Positions 28,097 through 37,316 of a stretch of 64,000 nt of DNA are shown piece after piece. Numbering within the stretch: position 1 is the stretch's first letter; each line of letters opens with the position of its first letter. Where the stretch lies: assembly GCF_005048265.1 (NCBI RefSeq), contig NZ_SUNH01000006.1:124001-188000 (forward strand), read 5' to 3'. Position numbers and translations under genes: made by a program. A model generated the notes under the pieces. It was not told the origin of the DNA. It did not search any database and saw only the letters and a program-made list of their open reading frames with translations. This stretch comes from Paracoccus hibiscisoli (GTDB lineage: Bacteria > Pseudomonadota > Alphaproteobacteria > Rhodobacterales > Rhodobacteraceae).

Positions 28097-29172
28097 CAGC
28101 CGGCCCTCTTTTCGAAATCGATGCGCGGATCGACAAAGACATACATCAGATCGGACAGAATCCCGACCACCAGGCTCATCAGCCCGAACACGTAAAGCGT
28201 GCCGAAGATCACCGGATAATCGCGCTGGACCGCCGCCTCAAAGCCCAGGCGCCCCAGCCCGTCCAGCGAAAAGATCGTCTCGATCAGGATCGACGACCCA
28301 AAGAACACGCCCAGAAACATCGCCGGAAAGCCCGCGATCACGATCAGCATGGCGTTGCGGAACACATGGCCATACAGCACGCGGCGTTCGGTCAGGCCCT
28401 TGGCGCGGGCGGTGATGACGTATTGCTTGTTGATCTCGTCCAGAAAGCTGTTCTTGGTCAGCAGCGTCAGCGTGGCGAAACTGCTGATCGTCGCGGCCAT
28501 GACCGGCAGGAAGGCGTGCCAAGCATAGTCCTTGACCTTGCCCCACAGGGACAGGTCCGCGAAATTGTCCGATGTCAGGCCGCGCAGCGGAAAGATCTGC
28601 CAATAGCTGCCGCCCGCGAACAGCACCATCAGCAGCACCGCGAACAGGAAGGCCGGGATCGCATAGGCCATGATGATCACGCCCGAGGTCCAGGTGTCGA
28701 AGCGCGATCCGTCGCGTACCGCCTTGCGAATGCCCAGCGGGATCGAGATGACATAGGCGATCAGCGTGGACCACAGCCCCAGCGTGATCGACACCGGCAT
28801 CTTCTCCAGCACCAGGTCCATGACGCTGATCGAGCGGAACCACGAGGTGCCGAAATCGAACCGCAGATAGTTCCAAAGCATCGACAGAAAGCGCTCCACC
28901 GGGGGTTTGTCAAAGCCGAACTCACGCTCCAACTGGGCGATGAATTCGGGCGGCAGCCCCCGCGCGCCCTCATAGCCGGTTTGCGCCTGCTGTCCTGTCT
29001 CGGCTCCGCCGCCGGATATGTTGCGGAACACATCGCCGTCGCCCTGCATCTGGGCCGCGATCTGTTCGATGGGGCCGCCGGGCACGAATTGCGTCAGCGT
29101 GAAATTGACCACCATGATGCCGAGCAATGTCGGGATGATCAGCAGCAATCGCCGCAGGATATAGGCACCCAT
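28096..29172 (-). CDS. yejB: Peptide ABC transporter, permease (YejB)
   Basis: 358 residues. Starts [33 protein letters not shown], the oligopeptide permease N-terminus; a long periplasmic loop with Gly/Gln-rich [21 protein letters not shown] follows, as in YejB; and the C-terminal half has the EAA segment [24 protein letters not shown]. Six membrane helices. Lies 95 bp downstream of the binding-protein gene. Confidence 0.92.
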   Translation of the reverse strand: MGAYILRRLLLIIPTLLGIMVVNFTLTQFVPGGPIEQIAAQMQGDGDVFRNISGGGAETGQQAQTGYEGARGLPPEFIAQLEREFGFDKPPVERFLSMLWNYLRFDFGTSWFRSISVMDLVLEKMPVSITLGLWSTLIAYVISIPLGIRKAVRDGSRFDTWTSGVIIMAYAIPAFLFAVLLMVLFAGGSYWQIFPLRGLTSDNFADLSLWGKVKDYAWHAFLPVMAATISSFATLTLLTKNSFLDEINKQYVITARAKGLTERRVLYGHVFRNAMLIVIAGFPAMFLGVFFGSSILIETIFSLDGLGRLGFEAAVQRDYPVIFGTLYVFGLMSLVVGILSDLMYVFVDPRIDFEKRAG

Positions 29173-29267
29173 CAGCCCCTGCCCTTCCCCTGGTGTCCGC
29201 CCCTTGCCGGGGCCGTCTGGTTATCCGGCCTTGTGGGCCTTTCGCTGTCGGAAATCAAGCCGCGCCC

Positions 29268-31154
29268 TCAGCGCCGCAGCGCGCCCGCCGCGCGCAGCGC
29301 CTCGGCCTTGGCCGCGTCGTACCACCAGAAATCCATCTCGCCCAAGGCATAGGGCGGCAGTTCGTCAGGCCGGTCGTAAACGTCGAAATAGGCCACAAGG
29401 TGATCGGGGTTGTACCATTGCGGCACCCAGAAATGCAGCGCCCGCAGCGCCCGGTCCAGGGCGTGGACGGCGGGCAGCAGATCCTCGCGGGTCTCGGCGG
29501 CGGCGGCATGGGTGATCAGCCGGTCGATCGCGGGATTGGCCAGCCCCATGACGTTGAACACGTCCTCCACCGCGTTCGAGCCGAAATACTGCTGCAGGCC
29601 GGTGCCGGGGATCTCGGGCTGGCCCAGATGATCGCCGATCATGTCGAAATCGAAGCTGCGCTTGCGATTCTCGTATTCGGCATTGTCGACGCGGCTGTTG
29701 AACGCGTCGATGCCCAGGGCGCGCAGGTTTTCGACGAAGGGGTTGATCACCCGGTCAAAGGTCTGGCTGTCGTTCAGGATCTCCAGCCGCAGGACCTGAC
29801 CGGCCGCATTGCGGCGCAGCCCGTCGCTGCCCGTCACCCAGCCCGCCTCCTCCAGCAGGGCCGCGGCGCGGCGCAGGTTGCCCCGGTCCATCTGCCGCTC
29901 GCCCGAGACGGGGGCGGTGACGGCCTCCTCGGTCAGAATACCCTCGGGCAGGTCCCCCGCGACGGGCTCCAGCAGGGCCAGTTCGGCGCCCTCGGGAACG
30001 CCCTCGGCCTTCAGTTCGCTGTTGTCCCAGAAGCTTTCGACCCGATTGTAGAGGCCGTAGAACTGCGTCTGGTTCGTCCATTCGAAATTGAACATCAGCC
30101 CAATCGCCTCGCGCACGCGGATGTCCTGCCAGATCGGGCGGCGCAGGTTCAGAACCCAGGCCTGCCCCGAGGCGACGGTGCCGTCCGGCAGGGCTTCCTT
30201 GACGACATGGCCCGCGTTCAGCGCCGGAAAGTCATAGCCGATCGCCCAGGACCGGCTGCTGACCTCGCGGCGGAACAGGTAGAGCCCGGCCTTGAACGCC
30301 TCGAAGGCCGCGTCGTAGTCCGAGAAATATTCGATGCGGATCGTGTCGAAATTGAAGCGCCCGCGATTGATCGGCAGGTCGGCGCCCCAATAATCGGGAT
30401 TGCGGCGATAGGCGACAAAGCGGTTCGTGTCCGCCCGGTCAAAGACATAAGGCCCAGACCCCAGAAAGGCCGTCTGCGACGTCTGCTCCAAACTGCGGTC
30501 GTTCGCCTCGAAATCGGCGCGGCTGAAGACAGGCAGTCCGCCGACCAGCTGGATCACCTCGCGGCGCGGAATGCCTTCGGCGAAATCAAAGCGGATGCGG
30601 TGATCGTCCAGGACTTCGGTTCCGGTGACCTGCTGGCCCAGCACCATGCGGAAACTGGACAGGCCCTGGTCGCGCAACGTCTCATAGCTGAACAGCACGT
30701 CGTCAGCGGTCAGGGGGCTGCCGTCGCTGAACCGGGCCTCGGGTCGGAGGTTGAAGATCACCCAATCACGGCTTTCAGGATACTCGATCGTCTCGCAGAG
30801 CAGGCAATAGGCCGCGCCCATCTCGTCCGCCGTGCCGGTCAGGATCGTCTCGAGCGGCATCGAGGCCAGGGCCGCCGCCCGCCCGCGAAAGGTGAAGGGG
30901 TTAAAGTTGTCAAAGCCCGTGGAGTTGGGGATGGCCTGCGACATCTCTCCGCCCTTGGGGGCGTCGGGGTTCACATAAGGCAGATGCTGAAAGTCGGCGG
31001 GCAGACGCAGGGCGTCAAAGACCGACACGCCATGCGCAGTGATCACCGCCTCCTGCGCCGGGTCCCCTTGCGATGCCTCCTGGGCCTGGGCCGGGCCGGT
31101 CAGCCACAGCGCCGTCAGCGCGGTCAGCAGGATATTCGGGACAGTCTGGCGCAT
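29268..31154 (-). CDS. yejA: Peptide ABC transporter, periplasmic binding protein (YejA)
   Basis: 628 residues, with signal peptide MRQTVPNILLTALTALWLTGPAQAQ and a GGGGAG ribosome-binding site. The SBP_bac_5 family pattern is clear: YVNPDAPKGGEMSQAIPNSTGFDNFNPFTFRG, FNLRPEARFSDGSPLTADDVLFSYETL and GSGPYVFDRADTNRFVAYRRNPDYWG. It binds oligopeptides in the periplasm for YejBEF. First gene of the operon that continues through yejBEF, a glycosyltransferase, cysS and the NDUFAF6-like gene. Confidence 0.93.
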   Translation of the reverse strand: MRQTVPNILLTALTALWLTGPAQAQEASQGDPAQEAVITAHGVSVFDALRLPADFQHLPYVNPDAPKGGEMSQAIPNSTGFDNFNPFTFRGRAAALASMPLETILTGTADEMGAAYCLLCETIEYPESRDWVIFNLRPEARFSDGSPLTADDVLFSYETLRDQGLSSFRMVLGQQVTGTEVLDDHRIRFDFAEGIPRREVIQLVGGLPVFSRADFEANDRSLEQTSQTAFLGSGPYVFDRADTNRFVAYRRNPDYWGADLPINRGRFNFDTIRIEYFSDYDAAFEAFKAGLYLFRREVSSRSWAIGYDFPALNAGHVVKEALPDGTVASGQAWVLNLRRPIWQDIRVREAIGLMFNFEWTNQTQFYGLYNRVESFWDNSELKAEGVPEGAELALLEPVAGDLPEGILTEEAVTAPVSGERQMDRGNLRRAAALLEEAGWVTGSDGLRRNAAGQVLRLEILNDSQTFDRVINPFVENLRALGIDAFNSRVDNAEYENRKRSFDFDMIGDHLGQPEIPGTGLQQYFGSNAVEDVFNVMGLANPAIDRLITHAAAAETREDLLPAVHALDRALRALHFWVPQWYNPDHLVAYFDVYDRPDELPPYALGEMDFWWYDAAKAEALRAAGALRR

Positions 31155-31271
31155 CGTTCACTCCCCTGGATCGGAGGGAAGGCTAGGCCAGCACCCCACC
31201 GCCCATCAAGCCGCGATTTCGTGAACATGGGGCGGCGGCAATGCACGCCATGTCGCAGGGCCTCGGACAGC

Positions 31272-31296
31272 AAAAACCCCGGCATCGGCCGGGGTT
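31272..31296 (-). terminator. Rho-independent terminator of cycM
   Basis: AACCCCGGC and GCCGGGGTT form a perfect 9-bp stem around a 4-base loop. On the minus strand the stem is followed by five T residues, 28 bp after the cycM stop. Textbook intrinsic terminator. Confidence 0.85.
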
Positions 31297-31323
31297 CTGA
31301 TGGTTCGCGACGGGCGTGCCGGA

Positions 31324-31851
31324 TCAGGGGTTCGCTTCGAGGAAGGCGATCAGGCTGGCGCGGGCCTGGTTGTCGCGGATGCCCGCGAAGCTCATGGCGG
31401 TGCCGGGCATGTAGCCGCGCGGGTTCTCGATGAATTCGAACAGGTTCTCGGGGGTCCAGACGCCGGGCATGTCCTGCGCGGCCGAGGAATAGTTGAACCC
31501 GGCGATGGACGCCTTGTCGCGGTCCACGACGCCGTTCAGGTGCGGACCCACGCCGTCATTGCCGTTCAGCTGGTGGCAGGACCGGCACTTGGCCCATTCC
31601 CGCTCGCCCTGGGCCAGGTCGGCCGAGGCCATCAGCGCCTCAAAGTCCACGACCTCCTCGCCGGCGCCGGCGTCGGATGCGGCGGTCTCGGGGACCGGGA
31701 TGGTGTATGCCTGCGCGATCTCGTCGTCGCCGTGACCGCCCCCATGGCCGACATGGAACAGCGCGCTTGCCGCCCAGTTGGCCAGCATGAGGAACAGCAG
31801 CGCGCCGATGAAGGCTCCGGCTGCCTTGGTCAGGGTCATGGTATTGAACAT
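31324..31851 (-). CDS. cycM: Membrane-anchored cytochrome c552
   Basis: 175 residues beginning MFNTMTLTKAAGAFIGALLF: a single uncleaved N-terminal membrane helix, an acidic/Ala-rich linker (about residues 40-80), then a class I cytochrome c domain with CRSCH (89-93) and the Met ligand region GTAMSFAG (Met153). Sequence and layout match, from memory, CycM of Paracoccus denitrificans, which carries electrons from the bc1 complex to the aa3-type oxidase at the periplasmic face of the inner membrane. The start was set at this Met because the longer frame has no membrane signal. Confidence 0.92.
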   Translation of the reverse strand: MFNTMTLTKAAGAFIGALLFLMLANWAASALFHVGHGGGHGDDEIAQAYTIPVPETAASDAGAGEEVVDFEALMASADLAQGEREWAKCRSCHQLNGNDGVGPHLNGVVDRDKASIAGFNYSSAAQDMPGVWTPENLFEFIENPRGYMPGTAMSFAGIRDNQARASLIAFLEANP

Positions 31852-31894
31852 CGCGTGCGGTCCCCGCCTTGGTAAGCTCGTCAAGTCGAGCGGT

Positions 31895-31923
31895 ATGTAT
31901 CCGCTTTCGCTTTCAAGGATCAA
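31895..31923 (-). promoter_or_regulatory. Predicted cycM promoter
   Basis: On the minus strand TTGATC (plus 31918-31923), 17 bp and ATACAT (plus 31895-31900), 44 bp before the start codon. On the plus strand TATAGT (31926-31931) could serve as the -10 of pheA in the same divergent region. Confidence 0.4.
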
Positions 31924-31972
31924 GGTATAGTTACCCCCGCACGCTCAAATTTAGGACAGCGGGGGCTCTGTC

Positions 31973-32833
31973 ATGACCACGAATCGCATCGCCTTCCAGG
32001 GAGAGCCGGGCGCCTACAGCCACGAGGCCTGCCGCAGCGCCCGCCCCGACATGACCCCCCTGCCCTGCCGAACCTTCGAGGATGTGGTCGAGGCCGTGCG
32101 CAGCAATGCGGCCGATCTGGCCATGCTGCCGGTCGAGAATTCGACCTATGGCCGCGTGGCCGATATCCATCACCTGCTGCCCGAATCCGGCCTGCGGATC
32201 ATCGACGAGGCTTTCGTGCGCGTCCATATCAGCCTGCTGGCCGTGCCCGGCACCACCCTGGATCAGGTCCGCGAGGCGATGAGCCACACCGTCCTGCTGG
32301 GCCAGTGCCGCGGCTTTCTGCGCCGCCATGACATCCGCGCGCTGACCGGCGCCGACACCGCAGGATCGGCCAAGGAGGTCGCTGCGCGCGGCAATCCGTC
32401 GCTGGCCGCCCTGGCCGCCCCCCTGGCCGGCGAGATCTATGGCCTGGACCGCCTGGCCGACCGCATCGAGGACCGCCAGAACAACACCACCCGGTTCCTG
32501 ATCATGTCGCGCGAGGCCGATGACCGCCGCCGGTCGGACCGGATGCTGACCAGCTTTGTCTTTCGGGTGCGCAACATTCCGGCGGCGCTCTACAAGGCGA
32601 TGGGGGGGTTTGCGACCAATGGTGTGAACATGACCAAGCTGGAAAGCTACATGGTCGACGGGGTCTTCACCGCCACCCAGTTCTATGCCGATATCGAAGG
32701 CCACCCGGAGGACGCCAACGTCGCCCGCGCCTTGGAAGAGCTGCGCTATTACACCTCGATGCTGGACATCCTGGGCGTCTATCCCGCCGATCCGCTGCGC
32801 GAGGCGCAGCGTCAGGCCACGACACCCCAATAA
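31973..32833 (+). CDS. pheA: Prephenate dehydratase
   Basis: 286 residues. Opens RIAFQGEPGAYSHEAC, the family's N-terminal motif; VENSTYGRVADIHHLL and NNTTRFLIM carry the catalytic Thr-Arg-Phe; the C-terminal ACT domain has LYKAMGGFATNGVNMTKLESYMVDG, where Phe-responsive enzymes usually read ESRP, so feedback control may differ. It converts prephenate to phenylpyruvate for phenylalanine synthesis. Monofunctional, without a chorismate mutase domain. Confidence 0.93.
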   Translation: MTTNRIAFQGEPGAYSHEACRSARPDMTPLPCRTFEDVVEAVRSNAADLAMLPVENSTYGRVADIHHLLPESGLRIIDEAFVRVHISLLAVPGTTLDQVREAMSHTVLLGQCRGFLRRHDIRALTGADTAGSAKEVAARGNPSLAALAAPLAGEIYGLDRLADRIEDRQNNTTRFLIMSREADDRRRSDRMLTSFVFRVRNIPAALYKAMGGFATNGVNMTKLESYMVDGVFTATQFYADIEGHPEDANVARALEELRYYTSMLDILGVYPADPLREAQRQATTPQ

Positions 32834-32845
32834 CCGCGGGACCGG

Positions 32846-33304
32846 TCATGCCGGAGTGCCGCTCATCTGCTGGACGAATTCCTCGATCCGCCGCTGATAG
32901 CGGCGGTCCAGCTGCGACTTGCCCAGCTTGGCGGTCTGCAGCATCAGGCGGGCTTTCATGTTGCGCGGCTTGACCTCGGTCTCGAAGATCAGGCGCGACC
33001 GCGCGCGGCTCAGCGCGACGACGGTGGCGCTGATGCCCAGCTCCAGCGCGTCGGACCGTCCGGCCATGGTCATTTGTTCCGGCCGGTCGAAGCGGGTGAC
33101 CGCCAGGCGCAGCTTGCGCGGCTTGCCGCGCCAGTCGAATCCGATGTTCCAGCCCATGCCGATTCCCGGCTCCAGCGAGGGGTCGATGCGCGACACGCTG
33201 GCCCCCCTGCTGATCAACATCCGTTCAAGCGCGTCGAAATTGCCGATCGTCTCGAACAGACGTTCGGCGGCAAGATCGGTATCGATACGCGTCGAAAACT
33301 TCAT
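32846..33304 (-). CDS. SRPBCC (START-like) domain protein
   Basis: 152 residues from MKFSTRIDTDLAAERLFETIGNFDALERML. The N-terminus resembles polyketide cyclase/CoxG-type SRPBCC proteins with a hydrophobic ligand-binding groove; the C-terminal helix is basic (KLGKSQLDRRYQRRIEEFVQQ). Function unknown; members bind lipids or aromatic ligands. The start is uncertain: ATG at 33325 and TTG at 33391 are in frame, and none has a strong ribosome-binding site; the chosen one gives the usual domain start. Convergent with pheA, 12 bp between stops. Confidence 0.72.
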   Translation of the reverse strand: MKFSTRIDTDLAAERLFETIGNFDALERMLISRGASVSRIDPSLEPGIGMGWNIGFDWRGKPRKLRLAVTRFDRPEQMTMAGRSDALELGISATVVALSRARSRLIFETEVKPRNMKARLMLQTAKLGKSQLDRRYQRRIEEFVQQMSGTPA

Positions 33305-33631
33305 CTTGAACAACCCGCTGACCATGCCGGGGCCATCCGTCGGAAAGGACCCGTCGTTCGGCTGATAGTCCAAATTGCGTTGGGTATTCAACTATGTCGT
33401 CAGCATTGTCACACATCACTTGCTACAATTTTCCCATCGCTACAAAACCGAATGAAAATCTCCTGTCCATCGGGGCAGGTTTCCGCGCGACGGGCCGAAG
33501 GGCTGATAAAGTGCAATAAATGCAATCACGGGTTGTCTGCTTTCAGGCGAATGCGCTAATCAAGACAAAAGACCGTGCAGCGCCCATCCGGGCGGGCTTC
33601 CGCCTAAGACCAAGAACGCCAGGGCCGTCCG
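33305..33631. other. AT-rich divergent intergenic region
   Basis: The segment 33392-33560 is clearly poorer in G+C than the rest of the window. Direct repeats GCTACAA lie at 33422-33428 and 33439-33445. Candidate promoter elements for either strand are present but none has good spacing. The part before cpdB has a GC-rich dyad (CGGGCGG...CCGCC, near 33588-33604). No open frame with coding character seen, unless the SRPBCC gene starts further upstream. Confidence 0.5.
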
Positions 33632-35527
33632 ATGTCTGACCGTGCCACGAAGCGACCGCCCGACCGCCCTGCGGGCCCCCATCATGCGGGTTCCGTGCCG
33701 CCGGACAGCATGACGCTGCGCATCCTGGCGACCAGCGACCTGCACATGCACCTGTTGCCCTATGACTACTTGGCGGATCGCCCCTCCGACCGGATCGGGT
33801 TGGCGCGCACCGCGTCGCTGATCCAGGCCCGCCGGGCCGAGGTGCGGGCCTGTCTGCTGCTGGACAACGGCGATTTCCTGCAGGGCGGACCCATGGGCGA
33901 TCTGGTGGCGCGACGCGCGTCGCTGTTTCCGGACACGCATCCCGCCATCGCGGCCATGAACGCCCTTGGCTATGACGCCGCGGCGCTTGGCAATCACGAC
34001 TTCAACTTTGGCCTGACCTTTCTGCGGCGCACCGTGGCGCGGGCGCGCTTTCCGGTGCTGGCGGCCAACCTGTCGATGCGGCGCGGGCCCGATTTCGCAT
34101 CGTTCTGCGTGATTGACCGGTCCCTGACCGACCCCCAGGGCAACCGCCACCCGCTGCGCATCGGGATCATCGGGTTCCTGCCCCCGCAGACCGAGGAATG
34201 GGACCAGGACCTGCGCCCCCTGATGCACAGCGACGACATCATGGACTGCGCCCGCCGCCTGGTGCCCCGCCTGCGCGAGACGACCGGCGTCGACCTGGTC
34301 GTGGCCCTGGCCCATACTGGCATCGGCCCGCCCGACCCCACCCCGCGGATGGAGCATGCGGCCCATGCGCTGGCCACCCTGCCCGGCATCGACGTGCTGG
34401 TCGCGGGCCACACCCACGAGGTCTTTCCCGGCCCCCGCTGGCAGGGGCGCCCGGGCATCGACGCGCTTCGCGGCACGCTGTCGGGAAAACCCGCGGTGAT
34501 GCCCGGTTTCGGCGGGTCGCATCTGGGGGTGATCGACCTGCATTTCACCACCGACCCCCAGGGCCGCCTGACGGTCGCCAGCTTCTCCGCCCGGACCGAG
34601 GCCGTGGCCCCCGCCACCCCCGCCTCGGCGCTGGTGGCCCGACCGGTGGCCGCCGCCCACCGAGCCACGCTGCGCCAGCTGTCCACGCGCATCGGGCGGT
34701 CGGCCTCGGCTCTGAACAGCCATTTCGCCGTCATCGGCCATGATCGCGGCCTGCGGCTGGTGAACCTGGCGCAGCGCTGGCATGTCCGCCAGCGGCTGGT
34801 TGGCACCGCGCATGAGGGGCTGCCGGTGCTGTCGGCATCGGCCCCCTATCGGGCGGGGGGACGGGGCGGGCCGCAGCATTACACCGATGTGCCCGCGGGC
34901 ACGCTCAGCCTGCGGCACCTGGCCGATCTCTATTCCTTCCCGAACCGCATCACCGCGATTCGCCTGACCGGCGCACAGTTGCGCGGCTGGCTGGAACGCT
35001 CGGCCAGCCTGTTCAACCACATCCCCTCCGGCAGCCGTGACGCCACCCTACTGAACCCGGATTTCCCGGCCTATAATTTCGACATGATCGACGGGATCAG
35101 CTGGCGCATCGACCTGTCGGTGCCCGCGCGGTTCCACCCCGACGGGCGGCTGGCCTGCGCCGATGCCGCGCGCATCCGCGACCTGACCTGGCAGACCCGC
35201 CCGGTCGCCGACGATCAGACCTTCGTGCTGGCGACCAACTCGTATCGGCTGGCGACCTGCGGGCTGTTCAGCCCCCTGGTGGCGCGCAACACGGTCATTC
35301 TGGACCGCGACGCGATGACCCGCGACGTGCTGCGCCGCTATGTCCGCCGTCAGCGCTGCATCCGCGTCCCTGACCGCCCCAACTGGACCTTCGTGCCCCA
35401 GCCCGACACCTCGGTCCTGTTCGAAACCGCCCCCGTCGCCCTGGACCGCCCCCTGCCCGAGCCCGACTGGCTGGAGGGTCTGGGCATCGGCCCGGACGGA
35501 TTCGCGATGATGCGCCTGACCCTCTAA
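33632..35527 (+). CDS. cpdB: 2',3'-cyclic-nucleotide 2'-phosphodiesterase/3'-nucleotidase-like protein
   Basis: 631 residues. Metallophosphatase core: LATSDLHMHLLPYDY (DLH at 36-38), DNGDFLQGGP, ALGNHDFNFG, ALAHTGIG and VAGHTHEVFPG supply the dinuclear metal site. The C-terminal 5'-nucleotidase domain includes HYTDVPAGTLSLRHLADLYSFPN and DATLLNPDFPAYNFDMIDG, which is CpdB-like. Enteric CpdB is periplasmic, but here the N-terminus (SDRATKRPPDRPAGPHHAG) is basic and Pro-rich with no signal peptide; the alternative start at Met27 also lacks one. It may be cytoplasmic or use an unrecognised export route. Confidence 0.85.
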   Translation: MSDRATKRPPDRPAGPHHAGSVPPDSMTLRILATSDLHMHLLPYDYLADRPSDRIGLARTASLIQARRAEVRACLLLDNGDFLQGGPMGDLVARRASLFPDTHPAIAAMNALGYDAAALGNHDFNFGLTFLRRTVARARFPVLAANLSMRRGPDFASFCVIDRSLTDPQGNRHPLRIGIIGFLPPQTEEWDQDLRPLMHSDDIMDCARRLVPRLRETTGVDLVVALAHTGIGPPDPTPRMEHAAHALATLPGIDVLVAGHTHEVFPGPRWQGRPGIDALRGTLSGKPAVMPGFGGSHLGVIDLHFTTDPQGRLTVASFSARTEAVAPATPASALVARPVAAAHRATLRQLSTRIGRSASALNSHFAVIGHDRGLRLVNLAQRWHVRQRLVGTAHEGLPVLSASAPYRAGGRGGPQHYTDVPAGTLSLRHLADLYSFPNRITAIRLTGAQLRGWLERSASLFNHIPSGSRDATLLNPDFPAYNFDMIDGISWRIDLSVPARFHPDGRLACADAARIRDLTWQTRPVADDQTFVLATNSYRLATCGLFSPLVARNTVILDRDAMTRDVLRRYVRRQRCIRVPDRPNWTFVPQPDTSVLFETAPVALDRPLPEPDWLEGLGIGPDGFAMMRLTL

Positions 35528-35541
35528 GGGTGCGTGCGGGC

Positions 35542-35570
35542 TTGCATCCGTCGCGCGACCATCCTATCTG
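35542..35570 (+). promoter_or_regulatory. Promoter of the SRP RNA gene
   Basis: TTGCAT (35542-35547), a 17-bp spacer and TATCTG (35565-35570). The predicted start 7-8 bp downstream coincides with the first paired base of the SRP RNA at 35578. Confidence 0.55.
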
Positions 35571-35577
35571 TGCGCCC

Positions 35578-35671
35578 GAGAGGTTGGCGCGGGCAAGCGC
35601 CTCGCCAAATCGGTCAGGTCCGGAAGGAAGCAGCCGTAACGAGCCCCGCCTGGGTCGTTGTCCAGCCTCTC
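35578..35671 (+). ncRNA. ffs: Signal recognition particle RNA (4.5S type)
   Basis: The conserved domain IV sequence GGTCAGGTCCGGAAGGAAGC (35612-35631) followed by AGCCG is unmistakable. The ends GAGAGGTTGG (35578-35587) and CCAGCCTCTC (35662-35671) pair, giving a 94-nt hairpin of the bacterial short type. With Ffh it forms the particle that targets membrane proteins to the translocon. A good promoter lies directly upstream. It sits between cpdB and the fused spermidine-synthase-like gene and overlaps no real coding sequence. Confidence 0.93.
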
Positions 35672-35760
35672 ACCCACCCCCTCATACCATGCCGCCCGCA
35701 CTCTGGTCGCGGCGCGCGAAACATGGCAGGCAGACGCGTGTCATTCGCCAAGGAAGCCCC

Positions 35761-37221
35761 ATGCGGTTCTGGACCACGATCGCCCTGATCCTTGTTCTGT
35801 CCGCGGTCGGGCTGACCTACGAGATCGCCGCCGGTCGGGTGCTGGCGCCGTTCTTCGGCACGTCGCTGGTGACCTGGACGACCGTGATCGCGACCATTCT
35901 GGCGGGGTTCTCGCTTGGCAGCGCGCTTGGCGGGCTGGTGGCTGAACGGGACGCGGCGGTCGCCGCCCGCACCGTGCGCCTGGCGCTGATCGCCACGGCG
36001 GTGCTGATGGCGCTGTCGCCCGCCGTCCTCAGCCTGATCTATGCCTTGGGCGCCCGAGAGACCGGCGGCATGCTGCTGGCCGTCATCCTGGCCTTTTTGC
36101 CCGCCTCGGTCCTGGTCAGCTTTCCCTCGCCCTTCCTGGCCCGGCTGGCGGTCGAGGCGCGACCGGGACGAGAGGGCTCGTCCCTGGGGATGGTGCTGGC
36201 GGCGGGCTCTCTGGGCGCGATCCTGGGGGCGGTGCTGGCGGGGTTCATTGCCCTGCCGCTGATCGGCTCGGTCGCGACTTTTGCCGGATGCGCGGCGGCG
36301 GTGCTGCTCTGCGTGCCGCTGATCCGGGGCGGCGCCTCCGCTCCGGGCGGGGTAGCACGGCGGCCCGGAACGGTCGTCGCGGTGGTGCTGGGGGGGCTGG
36401 TGGTCGCCGCAATCGCCGCCAGCGGTCCGATGTGCCGATACGAATCCGGGATGTCCTGCATCGACGTCCGGCGCCATGGTGATGCGGTCTATCTGTATTC
36501 CGACCGCACCCAGCAGGCCGCCGAACGGGTGGCCCCCGGCACCGACGCGGAGGGTCCGAGCGACCGGCTGGTCATGCCCTATACCCGGTGGCTGTGGGCG
36601 CGGATGGATGCCGATCTGGGGCCCGCGCCTTCGGTCCTGTTCATCGGTGGCGGCGGTTACAGCCTGCCCACGGCGCTGCTATCGTCGCGCCCCGCAGCCC
36701 GGGCCGTCGCGGTCGAGATCGACCCGCTGATCACCCGCGTCGTGCGCCAGCATATGCCCTGGGCCGCCGCGATGATCGCGGAACAGCCCGCCCCCGAACG
36801 GGCGGCACCGCGGTTGCAGGTCGTGCATGCCGACGGGCGGGTGTACCTGAACCAGACCGACCAGCGTTTTGACGGGGCGGTGATGGATGCCTTTTCCTCG
36901 GGCTCGGTACCCGCACACCTGGCCACGCGCGAAACCTATCAGCGACTGCGGGCCATCGTGGACGGCCCGGTCTATGTGAACCTGATCGACGCGCCGGATG
37001 GCCCACTGGCACGCGGCATCCACGCGATTCTGGCGGAGCTGTGGCCGCATGTCGAGGCCGCACAAAGCCCGGTCAGCGGACGCGGGCGGGCCAATATCGT
37101 GCTGGCCGCGTCGCCGACGCCCCTGCCGGCGCTGGACGGGCTGCCCCCCGGGTATCAGCGCGTCCGGATTGCGCCGGGCCGCGCCCTGACCGATGACCGG
37201 GGCTGGGTCGGGCACCGCTGA
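35761..37221 (+). CDS. Membrane protein fused to a spermidine-synthase-like domain
   Basis: 486 residues. The N-terminal half has about eight hydrophobic helices beginning RFWTTIALILVLSAVGLTYEIAAGRVLAPFFGTSLVTWTTVIAT, the pattern of fused MFS/spermidine synthases. The C-terminal half is a Rossmann methyltransferase-like fold: SVLFIGGGGYSLPTALL, VAVEIDPLI, VVHADGRVYL and FDGAVMDAFSS. The Asp in DAF corresponds to the synthase active-site region. Such proteins are often called spermidine synthase, but membrane fusion makes the true substrate uncertain. The longer upstream frame runs through the SRP RNA gene and is not real. Confidence 0.82.
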   Translation: MRFWTTIALILVLSAVGLTYEIAAGRVLAPFFGTSLVTWTTVIATILAGFSLGSALGGLVAERDAAVAARTVRLALIATAVLMALSPAVLSLIYALGARETGGMLLAVILAFLPASVLVSFPSPFLARLAVEARPGREGSSLGMVLAAGSLGAILGAVLAGFIALPLIGSVATFAGCAAAVLLCVPLIRGGASAPGGVARRPGTVVAVVLGGLVVAAIAASGPMCRYESGMSCIDVRRHGDAVYLYSDRTQQAAERVAPGTDAEGPSDRLVMPYTRWLWARMDADLGPAPSVLFIGGGGYSLPTALLSSRPAARAVAVEIDPLITRVVRQHMPWAAAMIAEQPAPERAAPRLQVVHADGRVYLNQTDQRFDGAVMDAFSSGSVPAHLATRETYQRLRAIVDGPVYVNLIDAPDGPLARGIHAILAELWPHVEAAQSPVSGRGRANIVLAASPTPLPALDGLPPGYQRVRIAPGRALTDDRGWVGHR

Positions 37222-37238
37222 CGCCCCTTCGCGGGGCG
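37222..37238 (+). terminator. Short hairpin after the fused spermidine-synthase-like gene
   Basis: CGCCCC and GGGGCG (stem 6 bp, loop TTCGC) begin at the stop codon. No T tract follows, so termination strength is doubtful. Confidence 0.35.
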
Positions 37239-37316
37239 CAGGGCAGCCATGTGGTGCCTTGCCAGTTGCCGCCCGCGCGCCCATGTTAGCGTCTGACAGA
37301 CCTGAAAGGACCGCCC

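Noticed and set aside
29193..31433. Very long open frame antisense to yejA (746 codons); likewise 2119-3636 and 20817-22604
   Set aside because: These are mirror frames typical of high-GC genes. The opposite strand has recognisable families, signal peptides and ribosome-binding sites; these do not.
35530..35760. N-terminal extension of the fused spermidine-synthase-like gene
   Set aside because: It runs through the SRP RNA gene, has no coding character, and the protein starts normally with a membrane helix at 35761.
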